Source: Rhodoferax sp. (GTDB lineage Bacteria > Pseudomonadota > Gammaproteobacteria > Burkholderiales > Burkholderiaceae_C). Taken from it: DNA of 64,000 nt. The stretch covers positions 30,206-94,205 of the forward strand of contig VMTC01000063.1 of NCBI GenBank assembly GCA_013791765.1, read 5' to 3'. Below are positions 41,729-49,987 of this stretch, one piece after another (position 1 is the stretch's first letter; every line of letters begins with the position of its first letter). The position numbers were made by a program, and so were the translations under genes. A model generated the notes under the pieces. The model saw only the letters and a program-made list of their open reading frames with translations, did no database searches and was not told where the DNA came from.

Positions 41729-44128
41729 ATGTCAAGATTTCAAGTCAAAAAAGTCGCTGTGCTCGGTGCCGGCGTGATGGGTGCGCAAATTGCCGCCCAT
41801 TTGGTCAATTGCAAAGTGCCGGTCATCCTGTTTGACCTGCCGGCCAAAGAAGGTCCGAAAAACGGTATCGTCACGCGCGCCGTTGACGGCCTGAAAAAGC
41901 TCAAACCCGCGCCGCTCGGTGTGGTCGCAGACGCCGACCTGATCCAGCAGGCCAACTACGAAGAGCACCTGGAACTGCTCAAAGACTGCGACCTGGTGAT
42001 CGAAGCGATTGCTGAACGCATGGACTGGAAGCTCGATCTGTACAAGAAGATCGCACCCTTTTTGGCGCCGCACGCCATTGTGGCGTCCAACACCTCGGGC
42101 CTGTCGATCACCAAGCTCAGCGAAGTCCTGCCCGAAGAGATCAAGCCACGCTTTTGTGGTATTCACTTCTTCAATCCACCGCGCTACATGATGCTGGTGG
42201 AGTTGATCAACACGCCCACCACGCAACCGCAGATACTGGACGACCTCGAAGCCTTTGTCACCAGCAATCTGGGCAAGGGTGTGGTGCGGGCCAAAGATTC
42301 CCCCAACTTCATCGCCAACCGCGTCGGCGTTGCCGGCATGTTGCTGACCATGAAAGAAGTCGAAAATTTTGGTCTGAGCTATGACGTGGTCGATGACCTC
42401 ACCGGCAAGAAACTGGGCCGCGCCAGCTCGGGCACTTTCCGCACCGCTGACGTGGTGGGTCTGGACACCATGACGCACGTGATCAAGACCTTGCAGGACA
42501 CCTTGACCCTAGAGACCGACCCGTTTTACGAGAGCTTTGCCACCCCTGCGGTGCTCAAGACCTTGCTAGAGATGGGCAACCTGGGCCAAAAAACCAAGGC
42601 GGGTTTCTTCAAAAAAGTCGGTCGCGACGTGATGCGCTTTGACGGCGAATCCAAGGAATACGTGCCCGGCGGCCAGAAGGCCGACGAGGTTTACACGCGC
42701 ATGCTCAAAAAGCCAGCGGCTGAACGTCTGCAACTGCTGCGAGACAGCGAAGGCGCGCAGGGCCAGTTCCTGTGGGCTATTTTGCGCAACGCCTTTCACT
42801 ACGCTGCGGTGCACCTGGAAGCGATTGCCGACAATGCGCGCGATGTCGATTTCTGCATGCGTTGGGGCTTTGGCATGAAGCAGGGTCCGTTCGAGTTGTG
42901 GCAAGAAGCCGGTTGGCTCAACGTGGCCAACATGATCAAGGAAGACATCGACGCCGGCAAGGCACTGTGCAAAGCGCCACTGCCAGACTGGGTGTTCAAA
43001 GGACCGGTGGCTGACGCCGGTGGTGTTCATACCCCGCAAGGTTCATGGAACCCAACCACGGCTCAGTTCGTGCTGCCGCGCGACCTGCCGGTGTACACGC
43101 GCCAGCATTTCCCCGAGAGCGTGTTAGGTAGCGAAGCGCCGAACGCCAAGACGGCAGGAAAAACCCTGTTTGAAGATGAGGCAATTCGCCTGTGGACGAT
43201 CAAGGACGACGTGGTGATTGCCAGCATTAAGACCAAGATGCACGCCATTGGCCCCGCCGTCATCGAGGGCCTGCTCAAGGGCTTGGAACTGGCCGAGACC
43301 AGCTACCAGGGCTTGGTGATCTGGTCGAATGACGAAATGTTCTCTGCCGGTGCCGACCTGCAAGCCATGCTGCCCGCCTTCATGATGGGTGGCGCAAAGG
43401 CGATTGATGGCGCGGAACTGGAGATGCAACAAGCCATGCTCAAGTTGCGCTATGCCAACGTGCCGGTGGTGTCGGCCGTGCGCGGACTCGCGCTCGGTGG
43501 TGGCTGCGAACTGGCCGCCTATTCGGCCAAACGCGTGGTGGCGATGGAGAGCTACATCGGCCTGGTTGAAGTCGGCGTTGGTCTGGTGCCCGGCGGCGGT
43601 GGTCTGACCTACATCGCCCGGCGCGCCGCTGAGAATGCTGCAGCGTCAACCGGCAAGGACTTGCTGCCCTTCCTGACCGAAGGCTTCACTGCTGCGGCGA
43701 TGGCCAAGGTGGGAACGAGCGCGCTGGAGTCACGCAAGCTCGGCTATGTGCTCGACAGCGACGTGGTCGTGCCGCACAAAGACGAATTGCTGTATGTCGC
43801 GATCAACGAGGCCAAGGCCATGTTCGGCTCGGGCTACCGCGCGCCGCACAAGCGTTTGTTCGCCGTGGCCGGACGCAGCGGTGTTGCCACGATGACTGGA
43901 TCGCTGGTCAATATGCGCGACGGCGGCTTCATCAGTGCGCACGATTTCCATATTGCCAGCCTGATTGCCAACGTGGTCTGCGGCGGCGATGTCGATGCGG
44001 GCAGCCTGGTGAGCGAAGAGTATTTGATGACACTGGAGCGCCAGGCCTTCTGCTCGCTGCTCACCCATCCAAAAACCCAGGAACGCATTATGGGCATGAT
44101 GTCCACCGGCAAGCCGGTTCGTAATTGA
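41729..44128 (+). CDS. 3-hydroxyacyl-CoA dehydrogenase/enoyl-CoA hydratase
   Basis: 799 residues. N-terminal hydroxyacyl-CoA dehydrogenase: VAVLGAGVMGAQIAAHL binds NAD and CGIHFFNPPRYMMLVE holds the catalytic His. C-terminal crotonase: FSAGADLQAM, LALGGGCELAAYS and LVEVGVGLVPGGGG. The domain order (dehydrogenase first) is opposite to E. coli FadB and like Bacillus FadN. It carries out steps two and three of beta-oxidation. Flanked by the acyl-CoA dehydrogenase and thiolase genes. Confidence 0.93.
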   Translation: MSRFQVKKVAVLGAGVMGAQIAAHLVNCKVPVILFDLPAKEGPKNGIVTRAVDGLKKLKPAPLGVVADADLIQQANYEEHLELLKDCDLVIEAIAERMDWKLDLYKKIAPFLAPHAIVASNTSGLSITKLSEVLPEEIKPRFCGIHFFNPPRYMMLVELINTPTTQPQILDDLEAFVTSNLGKGVVRAKDSPNFIANRVGVAGMLLTMKEVENFGLSYDVVDDLTGKKLGRASSGTFRTADVVGLDTMTHVIKTLQDTLTLETDPFYESFATPAVLKTLLEMGNLGQKTKAGFFKKVGRDVMRFDGESKEYVPGGQKADEVYTRMLKKPAAERLQLLRDSEGAQGQFLWAILRNAFHYAAVHLEAIADNARDVDFCMRWGFGMKQGPFELWQEAGWLNVANMIKEDIDAGKALCKAPLPDWVFKGPVADAGGVHTPQGSWNPTTAQFVLPRDLPVYTRQHFPESVLGSEAPNAKTAGKTLFEDEAIRLWTIKDDVVIASIKTKMHAIGPAVIEGLLKGLELAETSYQGLVIWSNDEMFSAGADLQAMLPAFMMGGAKAIDGAELEMQQAMLKLRYANVPVVSAVRGLALGGGCELAAYSAKRVVAMESYIGLVEVGVGLVPGGGGLTYIARRAAENAAASTGKDLLPFLTEGFTAAAMAKVGTSALESRKLGYVLDSDVVVPHKDELLYVAINEAKAMFGSGYRAPHKRLFAVAGRSGVATMTGSLVNMRDGGFISAHDFHIASLIANVVCGGDVDAGSLVSEEYLMTLERQAFCSLLTHPKTQERIMGMMSTGKPVRN

Positions 44129-44140
44129 TAGAGCTACTGC

Positions 44141-44235
44141 GCGGCTGCCATGCTTCGTTGGGCGGTGCTCGCAATCCTCACGTACAGGGAGTACGTTGAG
44201 GTTGCTGCGCTCCGTCCGCCTAGCCTGGCAACCGC
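44141..44235. repeat. Long imperfect inverted repeat between hydrogenase and thiolase genes
   Basis: Two arms of about 45 bp (44141-44185 and 44191-44235) around a five-base loop, with the centre CCTCACGTAC/GTACGTTGAGG. It fills the 171-bp gap and could form a large RNA stem. It looks like a dispersed repeat of proteobacterial genomes rather than a specific regulator. Confidence 0.75.
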
Positions 44236-44299
44236 TCGCTACGCTCTCTCAATCACGAACCATCCAGTATTTTCGAAGTGATCTGTTGAAAGAATTGTT

Positions 44300-45496
44300 A
44301 TGAAACAAATGCAAGAAGCCTATATCGTTGCCGCCACGCGTTCGCCCATCGGGCGTTCGCACCGGGGGTTTTTCCGCAACACCCGCCCTGATGATCTGCT
44401 GGTCAAGGTCCTGCAGTCAGCGCTGGCCCAAGTGCCTTCGCTCGACCCCAGCACGATCGAAGACATCATTTGCGGCTGCGCCATGCCCGAAGGCCAGCAG
44501 GGTCTGAACATTGCGCGCACGGCTGCGGTGCTGGCGGGTCTGCCCACCAGCGTCGGGGGCGTCACCATCAACCGTTTCTGCGCTTCCGGCCTGTCCGCGA
44601 TCCAGATGGCGGCTGACCGCATTCGCGTCGGTGAAGCCGAGGTGATGATTGCCGCCGGCGTTGAAAGCATGAGCATGGTGCCGATGGGCGGCAATGCGCC
44701 GTCTTTCTCGCCGCTGATGTTCGCAAACGACGAGAACGTTGGCATTGCCTACGGCATGGGCCTGACCGCCGAGAAAGTGGCAACTCAGTGGAAGATCAGC
44801 CGCGAGGCGCAGGACGCGTTCGCGCTGCAATCGCACCAGCGCGCGCTGGCGGCGCAAGCCGCCGGCTTCTTTGCCGCCGAGACCACGCCGATTGAAGTGA
44901 CTGACCGCGCGCCCAATCTCGCCACCGGCGGCGTGATTGAGAAGAAGCGCACCGTGAGCGTGGATGAAGGTGCGCGCGCCGATACCTCGCTCGAAGGCCT
45001 GGCCAAGCTCAAGACGCCGTTTGCCGCGCGCGGCTCCGTCACAGCGGGCAACAGTTCGCAAACCTCGGACGGCGCCGGTGCTTTGATTCTGGCCAGCGAG
45101 AAAGCGGTCAAGCAATTTGGCCTCAAGCCGCTGGCGCGTTTTGTCAGCTGTGCAGTCAAGGGTGTGCCGCCCGAGATCATGGGCATTGGCCCAATCGAGG
45201 CGATTCCAGCGGCGCTGCGTTACGCCGGCTTGACGCTCAACGACATTGACTGGATTGAACTCAACGAAGCCTTCGCCGCGCAGTCGCTGGCGGTGATCAA
45301 CACCTTGGGCCTTGATCAGGCGCGCGTCAACCCGATGGGTGGCGCCATCTCCCTGGGCCACCCGCTCGGCGCCACCGGTGCCATCCGCGCAGCGACCCTG
45401 ATCCATGCGCTGCAACGCACCCAGGGCAAGTACGGCATGATTTCCATGTGCATTGGCATGGGTCAGGGCGCCGCAGGTATCTTTGAGCGCGTCTAA
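44300..45496 (+). CDS. Acetyl-CoA C-acyltransferase (thiolase)
   Basis: 398 residues. Active-site Cys in NRFCASGLSAIQMAA, NEAFAAQSLAV, GGAISLGHPLGATGAIR with the His, and the second Cys in SMCIGMGQGAAG. Closes the beta-oxidation cycle by cleaving 3-ketoacyl-CoA. A start at 44309 is equally plausible (MQEAYIVAATRSPIG). A rho-independent terminator follows. Confidence 0.94.
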   Translation: MKQMQEAYIVAATRSPIGRSHRGFFRNTRPDDLLVKVLQSALAQVPSLDPSTIEDIICGCAMPEGQQGLNIARTAAVLAGLPTSVGGVTINRFCASGLSAIQMAADRIRVGEAEVMIAAGVESMSMVPMGGNAPSFSPLMFANDENVGIAYGMGLTAEKVATQWKISREAQDAFALQSHQRALAAQAAGFFAAETTPIEVTDRAPNLATGGVIEKKRTVSVDEGARADTSLEGLAKLKTPFAARGSVTAGNSSQTSDGAGALILASEKAVKQFGLKPLARFVSCAVKGVPPEIMGIGPIEAIPAALRYAGLTLNDIDWIELNEAFAAQSLAVINTLGLDQARVNPMGGAISLGHPLGATGAIRAATLIHALQRTQGKYGMISMCIGMGQGAAGIFERV

Positions 45497-45511
45497 TCCC
45501 TGAGACGAACC

Positions 45512-45540
45512 AAAAAGGCCACGCATCCGTGGCTTTTTTT
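45512..45540 (+). terminator. Intrinsic terminator after the thiolase gene
   Basis: AAAAAG, stem GCCACG/CGTGGC around CATC, then seven T. The A/T flanks make it potentially bidirectional. Confidence 0.9.
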
Positions 45541-45593
45541 CGCCGTCACACAGATGACGCGCTGCGTGCGCGGGTGCTGCGATACTGCGGCGC

Positions 45594-46445
45594 ATGAGTT
45601 CACATCCTTTTGACGCGGCGCTGGTTTTGACGCCGGACTTTGACGCTGCACCCGACCAGTTTTTGGGCCAAACCAGCCCGACTTGGTGGAACATGGTGGG
45701 GCCCTTTGGCGGCATCACGGCAGCTATTGCCCTGAATGCCGTGATGTCGCATCCGGCGCGTTTGGGCGACCCTGTCGCCTTGACCGTCAACTACAGCAAC
45801 GGTCTTTTGCCCGGGGTTTTTAAACTGCTCGCCACGCCGGTGCGCACCAACCGCTCGACCCAACACTGGGTTCTGAGTTTGAGTCAGACCGATGCCAACG
45901 GGGTTGACATCGTGGCCTTGACCGGCACCGCCATCACCGCTTTGCGGCGTGAGACCTGGAGCGCCAGTGACCTGCCGGCTCCTGAGGTGCCCCGGCCCGA
46001 GACGCTGGGCCGCCTTAACCCGCCGAAGGACGGGCTGGCCTGGTTTTCGCGCTACGACATGCGCTCAATCACCGGCCCGCTTCCGTCCAACTGGGATGGT
46101 GGGGCTGCCAGCGCTGACCCGCAGCAGGCCAGCTTGACCCAACTCTGGATTCGCGACGAGCCGGCGCGGGCGCTGGACTTCACGTCCCTAGTGGCCATGG
46201 CTGATGGTTTTTTTCCGCGCGTCTGGTTGCGTCGGGCGCTGCTGGTGCCCGCAGGCACGGTGTCGCTCACGGTCTATTTCCACGCCGGCCCCGAGCAATT
46301 GGCGCAGGCCGGAACGGGCTTCCTGCTGGCGCAGGCGCGCGGGCAGGGTTACTGCAACGGTTTTTTTGACCAGGCCGGCCAACTTTGGAACGAGCGCGGC
46401 ACCCTGCTGGCGACCACACATCAGTTGGTCTATTACAAAGAATAG
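45594..46445 (+). CDS. Acyl-CoA thioesterase family protein (TesB-like double hotdog)
   Basis: 283 residues. N-terminal hotdog with MVGPFGGITAAIALNAVM and a second hotdog containing LWIRDEPARALDFTSLVAMADGFFPR, as in TesB-like acyl-CoA thioesterases, which release free acids from acyl-CoA. Single gene between a terminator and the SDR gene. Substrate length not predictable. Confidence 0.8.
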   Translation: MSSHPFDAALVLTPDFDAAPDQFLGQTSPTWWNMVGPFGGITAAIALNAVMSHPARLGDPVALTVNYSNGLLPGVFKLLATPVRTNRSTQHWVLSLSQTDANGVDIVALTGTAITALRRETWSASDLPAPEVPRPETLGRLNPPKDGLAWFSRYDMRSITGPLPSNWDGGAASADPQQASLTQLWIRDEPARALDFTSLVAMADGFFPRVWLRRALLVPAGTVSLTVYFHAGPEQLAQAGTGFLLAQARGQGYCNGFFDQAGQLWNERGTLLATTHQLVYYKE

Positions 46446-46557
46446 TTCCAGGCCACCCATTTGCTCAATAATTTTGATGAAATCAAGTGTTAGCCCGCGT
46501 CCAATATGCCTGTAATGCTATTATTTATAAAGCAAACCCGTTTGAAGGGAATTGACA

Positions 46558-47406
46558 ATGTCCGAAGCCAGCCCGACCCGCAGCCTGCAGGGCAAGACCC
46601 TGTTCATCACCGGCGCCTCGCGCGGCATTGGGTTGGCGATCGCCAAGCGCGCCGCCGCGGACGGTGCCAACATTGTCATCGTCGCCAAGACCACTGAGCA
46701 AAGCCCCAAGCTGCCCGGCACCATTTACAGCGCGGCCCAGGAGGTGGAGGCGGCGGGCGGGCAAGCGCTGGCCCTGGCGGTGGACATCCGCGATGACGCG
46801 GCGGTGTTCGCGGCCGTGGCCCAGGCGGTGCAGGCCTTTGGCGGGATCGACATCCTGGTCAACAACGCCAGCGCGATTAGTTTGACCAATACCGAAGCCA
46901 CGCCGATGAAGCGCTTTGACCTGATGCACGGTGTCAACGCGCGCGGTACTTACCTGTGCACCATGGCGTGTCTGGCCGAGCTGAAGAAATCAGCCGCCGC
47001 CGGTCGCAACCCGCAGGTTCTCACCCTGTCGCCCCCCTTGTCGATGCAGACGCACTGGTTCCAGAGCCACACGGCTTACAGCATGGCCAAGTACGGCATG
47101 AGTATGTGCACGCTCGGCCATGCCGGCGAATTCAAGAAGCACGGCATTGGTGTGAACAGCCTGTGGCCACGAACGGCCATTGCCACGGCGGCGATGCAGA
47201 TGATTCCGGGGGTCAACGTGGGCTTGTGCCGCAAACCAGACATCATGTCCGATGCGGCTTGGTGGGTCTTGACCCAAGACAGCGCGAACACCGGTAATTT
47301 CTACATCGATGACAGCGTGCTGGCGGCCCATGGCGTCATTGATCTGGACCAGTACGCGGTGACGCCAGGCACCAAACAATTCATTCCTGATCTGTTTGTG
47401 GACTGA
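46558..47406 (+). CDS. SDR family oxidoreductase (HSDL2-like)
   Basis: 282 residues from the ATG at 46558, with AAGGGA seven bases before it; a TTG two codons earlier is discarded. FITGASRGIGLAIAKRAA binds the nucleotide, ILVNNASAISL and AYSMAKYGMS give Asn, Tyr and Lys. The PLGT-like AKTTEQSPKLPGTI and the long C-terminal VNSLWPRTAIATAA match the HSDL2 branch of SDRs linked to lipid metabolism. Convergent with the BLUF gene. Confidence 0.85.
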   Translation: MSEASPTRSLQGKTLFITGASRGIGLAIAKRAAADGANIVIVAKTTEQSPKLPGTIYSAAQEVEAAGGQALALAVDIRDDAAVFAAVAQAVQAFGGIDILVNNASAISLTNTEATPMKRFDLMHGVNARGTYLCTMACLAELKKSAAAGRNPQVLTLSPPLSMQTHWFQSHTAYSMAKYGMSMCTLGHAGEFKKHGIGVNSLWPRTAIATAAMQMIPGVNVGLCRKPDIMSDAAWWVLTQDSANTGNFYIDDSVLAAHGVIDLDQYAVTPGTKQFIPDLFVD

Positions 47407-47477
47407 TGGCCGGACCCGTTGTGCGTACGGCTGCCAGCCGCCACTGGCATCAGCTGCGCGTGCAGATGCTGCCCAAG

Positions 47478-47900
47478 TTAGCCCGCGTCATGCTGCGGCC
47501 CGGCGCTGAGCTTCGCCAGAAATTCGCGCATGGTGTCGGTAAACATCTTGGCCTGGACTGATTCAAAGCGTTGCTCGCGCAGCGCTGCAATGTGTTGAAA
47601 CTGGAACGGGTCGCTCTGGATGACTCCCATGGAAAACTTCTGAAAGATGCGCTCCTGGGTCGGTGAAATGTGGATGATCTGGCAATCGCCATGCCGCTTG
47701 TCGTCCAATATCTTCACATACTGCCGCAGCGTGCTGCGTTCCGGCCCTTCCAGCACCTGCATGAACATACCGCCCCCGTGAATCAGAACCCCTGTGATCC
47801 CAAGCGATGGGTTGTTGCGCCGCGACGACTCCAAAATGTCGCGCACCTGGGCGTCAGTGATGTCGCGGCTGGACTGACTGAAGTAAAGAATTCTGAGCAT
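47478..47900 (-). CDS. BLUF-domain blue-light sensor
   Basis: 140 residues, a short BLUF protein with no output domain. Flavin-site residues are in place: Tyr in ILYFSQS, Asn in RRNNPSLGITG, Gln in MFMQVLEG, and the RHGDCQI/ERIFQKFSMG segment. The Trp usually found just before SMG is Phe (KFSMG). Such proteins signal by protein contacts after blue-light-induced rearrangement around FAD. No partner (EAL, MerR or PAS protein) lies next to it. Confidence 0.9.
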   Translation of the reverse strand: MLRILYFSQSSRDITDAQVRDILESSRRNNPSLGITGVLIHGGGMFMQVLEGPERSTLRQYVKILDDKRHGDCQIIHISPTQERIFQKFSMGVIQSDPFQFQHIAALREQRFESVQAKMFTDTMREFLAKLSAGPQHDAG

Positions 47901-48129
47901 GCAGCGATACCTGTGCCAAAGGTTGTTGGCGAGAAACTATGTGAAATGTGATTATGGACTCTGTGCCTGGCCGACGCCCTGGTGGTCCAAGGCAAACACA
48001 TCGGCTGCGGCACTTTGAAGCCGGCGGCTTATGAGGCGATAAAGCCTTGCTGCAGCGCCACTGTTATGACCATCAAGGACGTGGTTGACGATGCCGCTTT
48101 GGCCGCCACGCTTGTCAATGAAAATAGCC

Positions 48130-48233
48130 GCATCACCGCATCACCGCATCACCGCATCACCGCATCACCGCATCACCGCATCACCGCATCACCGCATCAC
48201 CGCATCACCGCATCACCGCATCACCGCATCACC
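48130..48233. repeat. Tandem repeat, 13 perfect copies of GCATCACC
   Basis: 104 bp made of an uninterrupted 8-bp unit. The unit is not a multiple of three, so copy-number change would shift frame in any reading frame spanning it; none is supported. It lies about 55 bp upstream of the palindrome/promoter of the TetR gene at 48336. Confidence 0.95.
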
Positions 48234-48289
48234 GCGCCATGCGTCCATGCCGTATTGGATTGTTTTTACTTAAATTTTTATTTTTACAA

Positions 48290-48303
48290 AGCAAGCGCTT
48301 GCT
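48290..48303. promoter_or_regulatory. 14-bp perfect palindrome, candidate TetR operator
   Basis: AGCAAGCGCTTGCT, directly followed by TATAAA (48303-48308) and preceded by a TTTTTA/TTTACA -35-like element. Its location between -35 and -10 positions 30-45 bp before the TetR start fits autorepression (inference). Confidence 0.6.
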
Positions 48304-48335
48304 ATAAAAAATAAATTTGGCTATGCTGCGTATCA

Positions 48336-49043
48336 ATGACTGCAGCTGCCGTTCCTCTCCATCCTGTTTTTGAGCCTTTGCGCGCGTTGGCGCCCAAGCG
48401 CGCCCGGGGGCGTCCGCGCAAGACCGAGGACGAGCGCGACGATGGCAACCGGCGCCAGCAGTTGCTCACCGCTGCAGCCCGGTTGTTTCGCGACAAAGGC
48501 TTTGACGCGACCAGCACACGTGACATCGCCGCCGCCGTTGGCATGCACAGCGGCTCACCCTTCTATCACTTCAAGAGCAAGGACGCGCTGCTGCTGGCTG
48601 TGATGGAGGAGGGCATGCGCTCAGCCCTGGCGCGCCAGGCCGAAGCACTATTGGGCGCAGAAGCAGCGGCCGCAGAGGCTGCGGGTGCCAAGCCAGCAGT
48701 CAGCCTGGCCGTGCTGCAACTGCGGCGCCTGATTCGCGCGCACTTTGACACGCTGCTGGGCCCGGGAAATGATTTTGTTCCGGTGATGTTGTATGAGCAC
48801 CGCTCCTTGAATGCCCGTCAGCGTGCGGCGTTGGCCCAGTTGCAAGGGGCCTATGAAGCGGCCTGGACCCCGGTGCTTGAGGCCCTGCACGCCAGCGGCC
48901 ATTTACGCGCCCCGGTCAAGCTCGCCAGGCTGTTAATTCTGGGTGCGTTGAACTGGTCGGTGCAATGGTTTGATGATAAAAAAAGCGCGTCGCTAGAGGA
49001 ATTGAGCGACGCCGCCATGGCATTATTTTTGAAGGAAAGCTGA
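48336..49043 (+). CDS. TetR family regulator of the second acyl-CoA operon
   Basis: 235 residues. A basic AT-hook-like RARGRPRKTEDERDD leader precedes the HTH TRDIAAAVGMHSGSPFYHF. The stop overlaps the next start (TGATG), so it is co-transcribed with SDR, acyl-CoA dehydrogenase and thioesterase genes. It probably senses an acyl-CoA and represses this operon through the palindrome at 48290 (inference). Confidence 0.88.
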   Translation: MTAAAVPLHPVFEPLRALAPKRARGRPRKTEDERDDGNRRQQLLTAAARLFRDKGFDATSTRDIAAAVGMHSGSPFYHFKSKDALLLAVMEEGMRSALARQAEALLGAEAAAAEAAGAKPAVSLAVLQLRRLIRAHFDTLLGPGNDFVPVMLYEHRSLNARQRAALAQLQGAYEAAWTPVLEALHASGHLRAPVKLARLLILGALNWSVQWFDDKKSASLEELSDAAMALFLKES

Positions 49044-49927
49044 TGAATTATCAATCTGTTTATGCCCCTGGCCTGTTTGCGGGACAGGTCATTCTGGTCA
49101 CCGGCGGGGGGTCTGGCATTGGTCGCTGCGTGGCACATGAGGTGGCGGCGCTGGGGGCGCATGCGGTGTTGATCGGGCGCAAGGCCGACAAGCTGCAAAG
49201 CGTGGTCGATGAAATCTACCAGGATGGTGGCGTTGCGAGTTTTCATGTCTGCGACATCCGCCAGGAAGCCACCGTCAAGCAGACGGTCGCGGCCGTAGTG
49301 GCCGCGCACGGACGCATTGACGCGCTGGTGAACAATGCCGGTGGCCAGTACATGATGCCGCTTGAAGCCATCAGCGCCAAGGGCTGGGAGGCTGTGCTTG
49401 GCACCAACCTGACCGGCGGCTTTCTGATGGCACGCGAGTGCTTTGTGCAGTCCATGGCCAAGCACGGCGGTGCCATCGTCAATATCGTCGCCGACATGTG
49501 GGGCTCCATGCCCGGCATGGGCCACAGCGGCGCCGCGCGCGCGGGTATGGTCAGTTTCACCGAGACCGCAGCGCTGGAGTGGGCCGGGCGTGGGGTGCGG
49601 GTCAATGCGGTGGCACCGGGTTATATCGCGTCCAGCGGTATGGACCATTACCCGCCCGAGATGGGGCCGATGTTGCGCGAGATGACGCAAACCATCCCGC
49701 TCGGGCGCTTTGGCACCGAGGCCGAAGCCTCTGCCGGCATTGTGTTTCTGCTCAGCCCGGGCGCCGCTTTCATCAGCGGCAGCACGCTGCGCATTGATGG
49801 GGCCCGGCCGCAAGTGCGCATGGGCTGGCCGATGCGGGTGGCGGCCAAAGAAGCGTTGCAGCGTGACGCTATCAAACCGTTCAACGGTTTTCACCGCGCC
49901 CAGATGCCCAAAGTGCTGTCGACCTGA
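49043..49927 (+). CDS. SDR family oxidoreductase (2,4-dienoyl-CoA reductase/FabG-like)
   Basis: 294 residues. LVTGGGSGIGRCVAHEVAA is the dinucleotide motif, DALVNNAGGQYMMPLE and the catalytic region follow. Oddity: at the YxxxK position the text is SGAARAGMVSFTETAALEW, so the usual Tyr/Lys are Ala and Gly-like residues; this absence is seen in the 2,4-dienoyl-CoA reductase-like (peroxisomal trans-2-enoyl-CoA reductase) group. Likely acts on enoyl- or dienoyl-CoA. Operon with TetR and acyl-CoA dehydrogenase. Confidence 0.82.
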   Translation: MNYQSVYAPGLFAGQVILVTGGGSGIGRCVAHEVAALGAHAVLIGRKADKLQSVVDEIYQDGGVASFHVCDIRQEATVKQTVAAVVAAHGRIDALVNNAGGQYMMPLEAISAKGWEAVLGTNLTGGFLMARECFVQSMAKHGGAIVNIVADMWGSMPGMGHSGAARAGMVSFTETAALEWAGRGVRVNAVAPGYIASSGMDHYPPEMGPMLREMTQTIPLGRFGTEAEASAGIVFLLSPGAAFISGSTLRIDGARPQVRMGWPMRVAAKEALQRDAIKPFNGFHRAQMPKVLST

Positions 49928-49987
49928 GTCGAGCCCTGGTTGGGTGCTCCCCCTCAATGAATCTAGTTCTTAAGGAAAGCCATCTCG

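Larger units (their letters stand above)
47901..48335. other. Gene-poor interval with octamer tandem repeat and TetR promoter
   Basis: No convincing gene. The frame 47982-48314 is open only because the tandem repeat at 48130-48233 has no stops. Its first part (GKHIGCGTLKPAAYEAIKP) weakly resembles a GNAT-type fragment and may be a decayed remnant. The right end has an AT-rich promoter region for the TetR gene and a 14-bp palindrome. Confidence 0.5.

Noticed and set aside
48121-48240. CRISPR array
   Set aside because: The repeat is a simple head-to-tail octamer with no spacers.
47982-48314. 110-codon frame containing repeated SPHHRITA octapeptides
   Set aside because: The frame is open only because the 8-bp tandem repeat lacks stops; no start signal, no family, and it runs into the TetR promoter.
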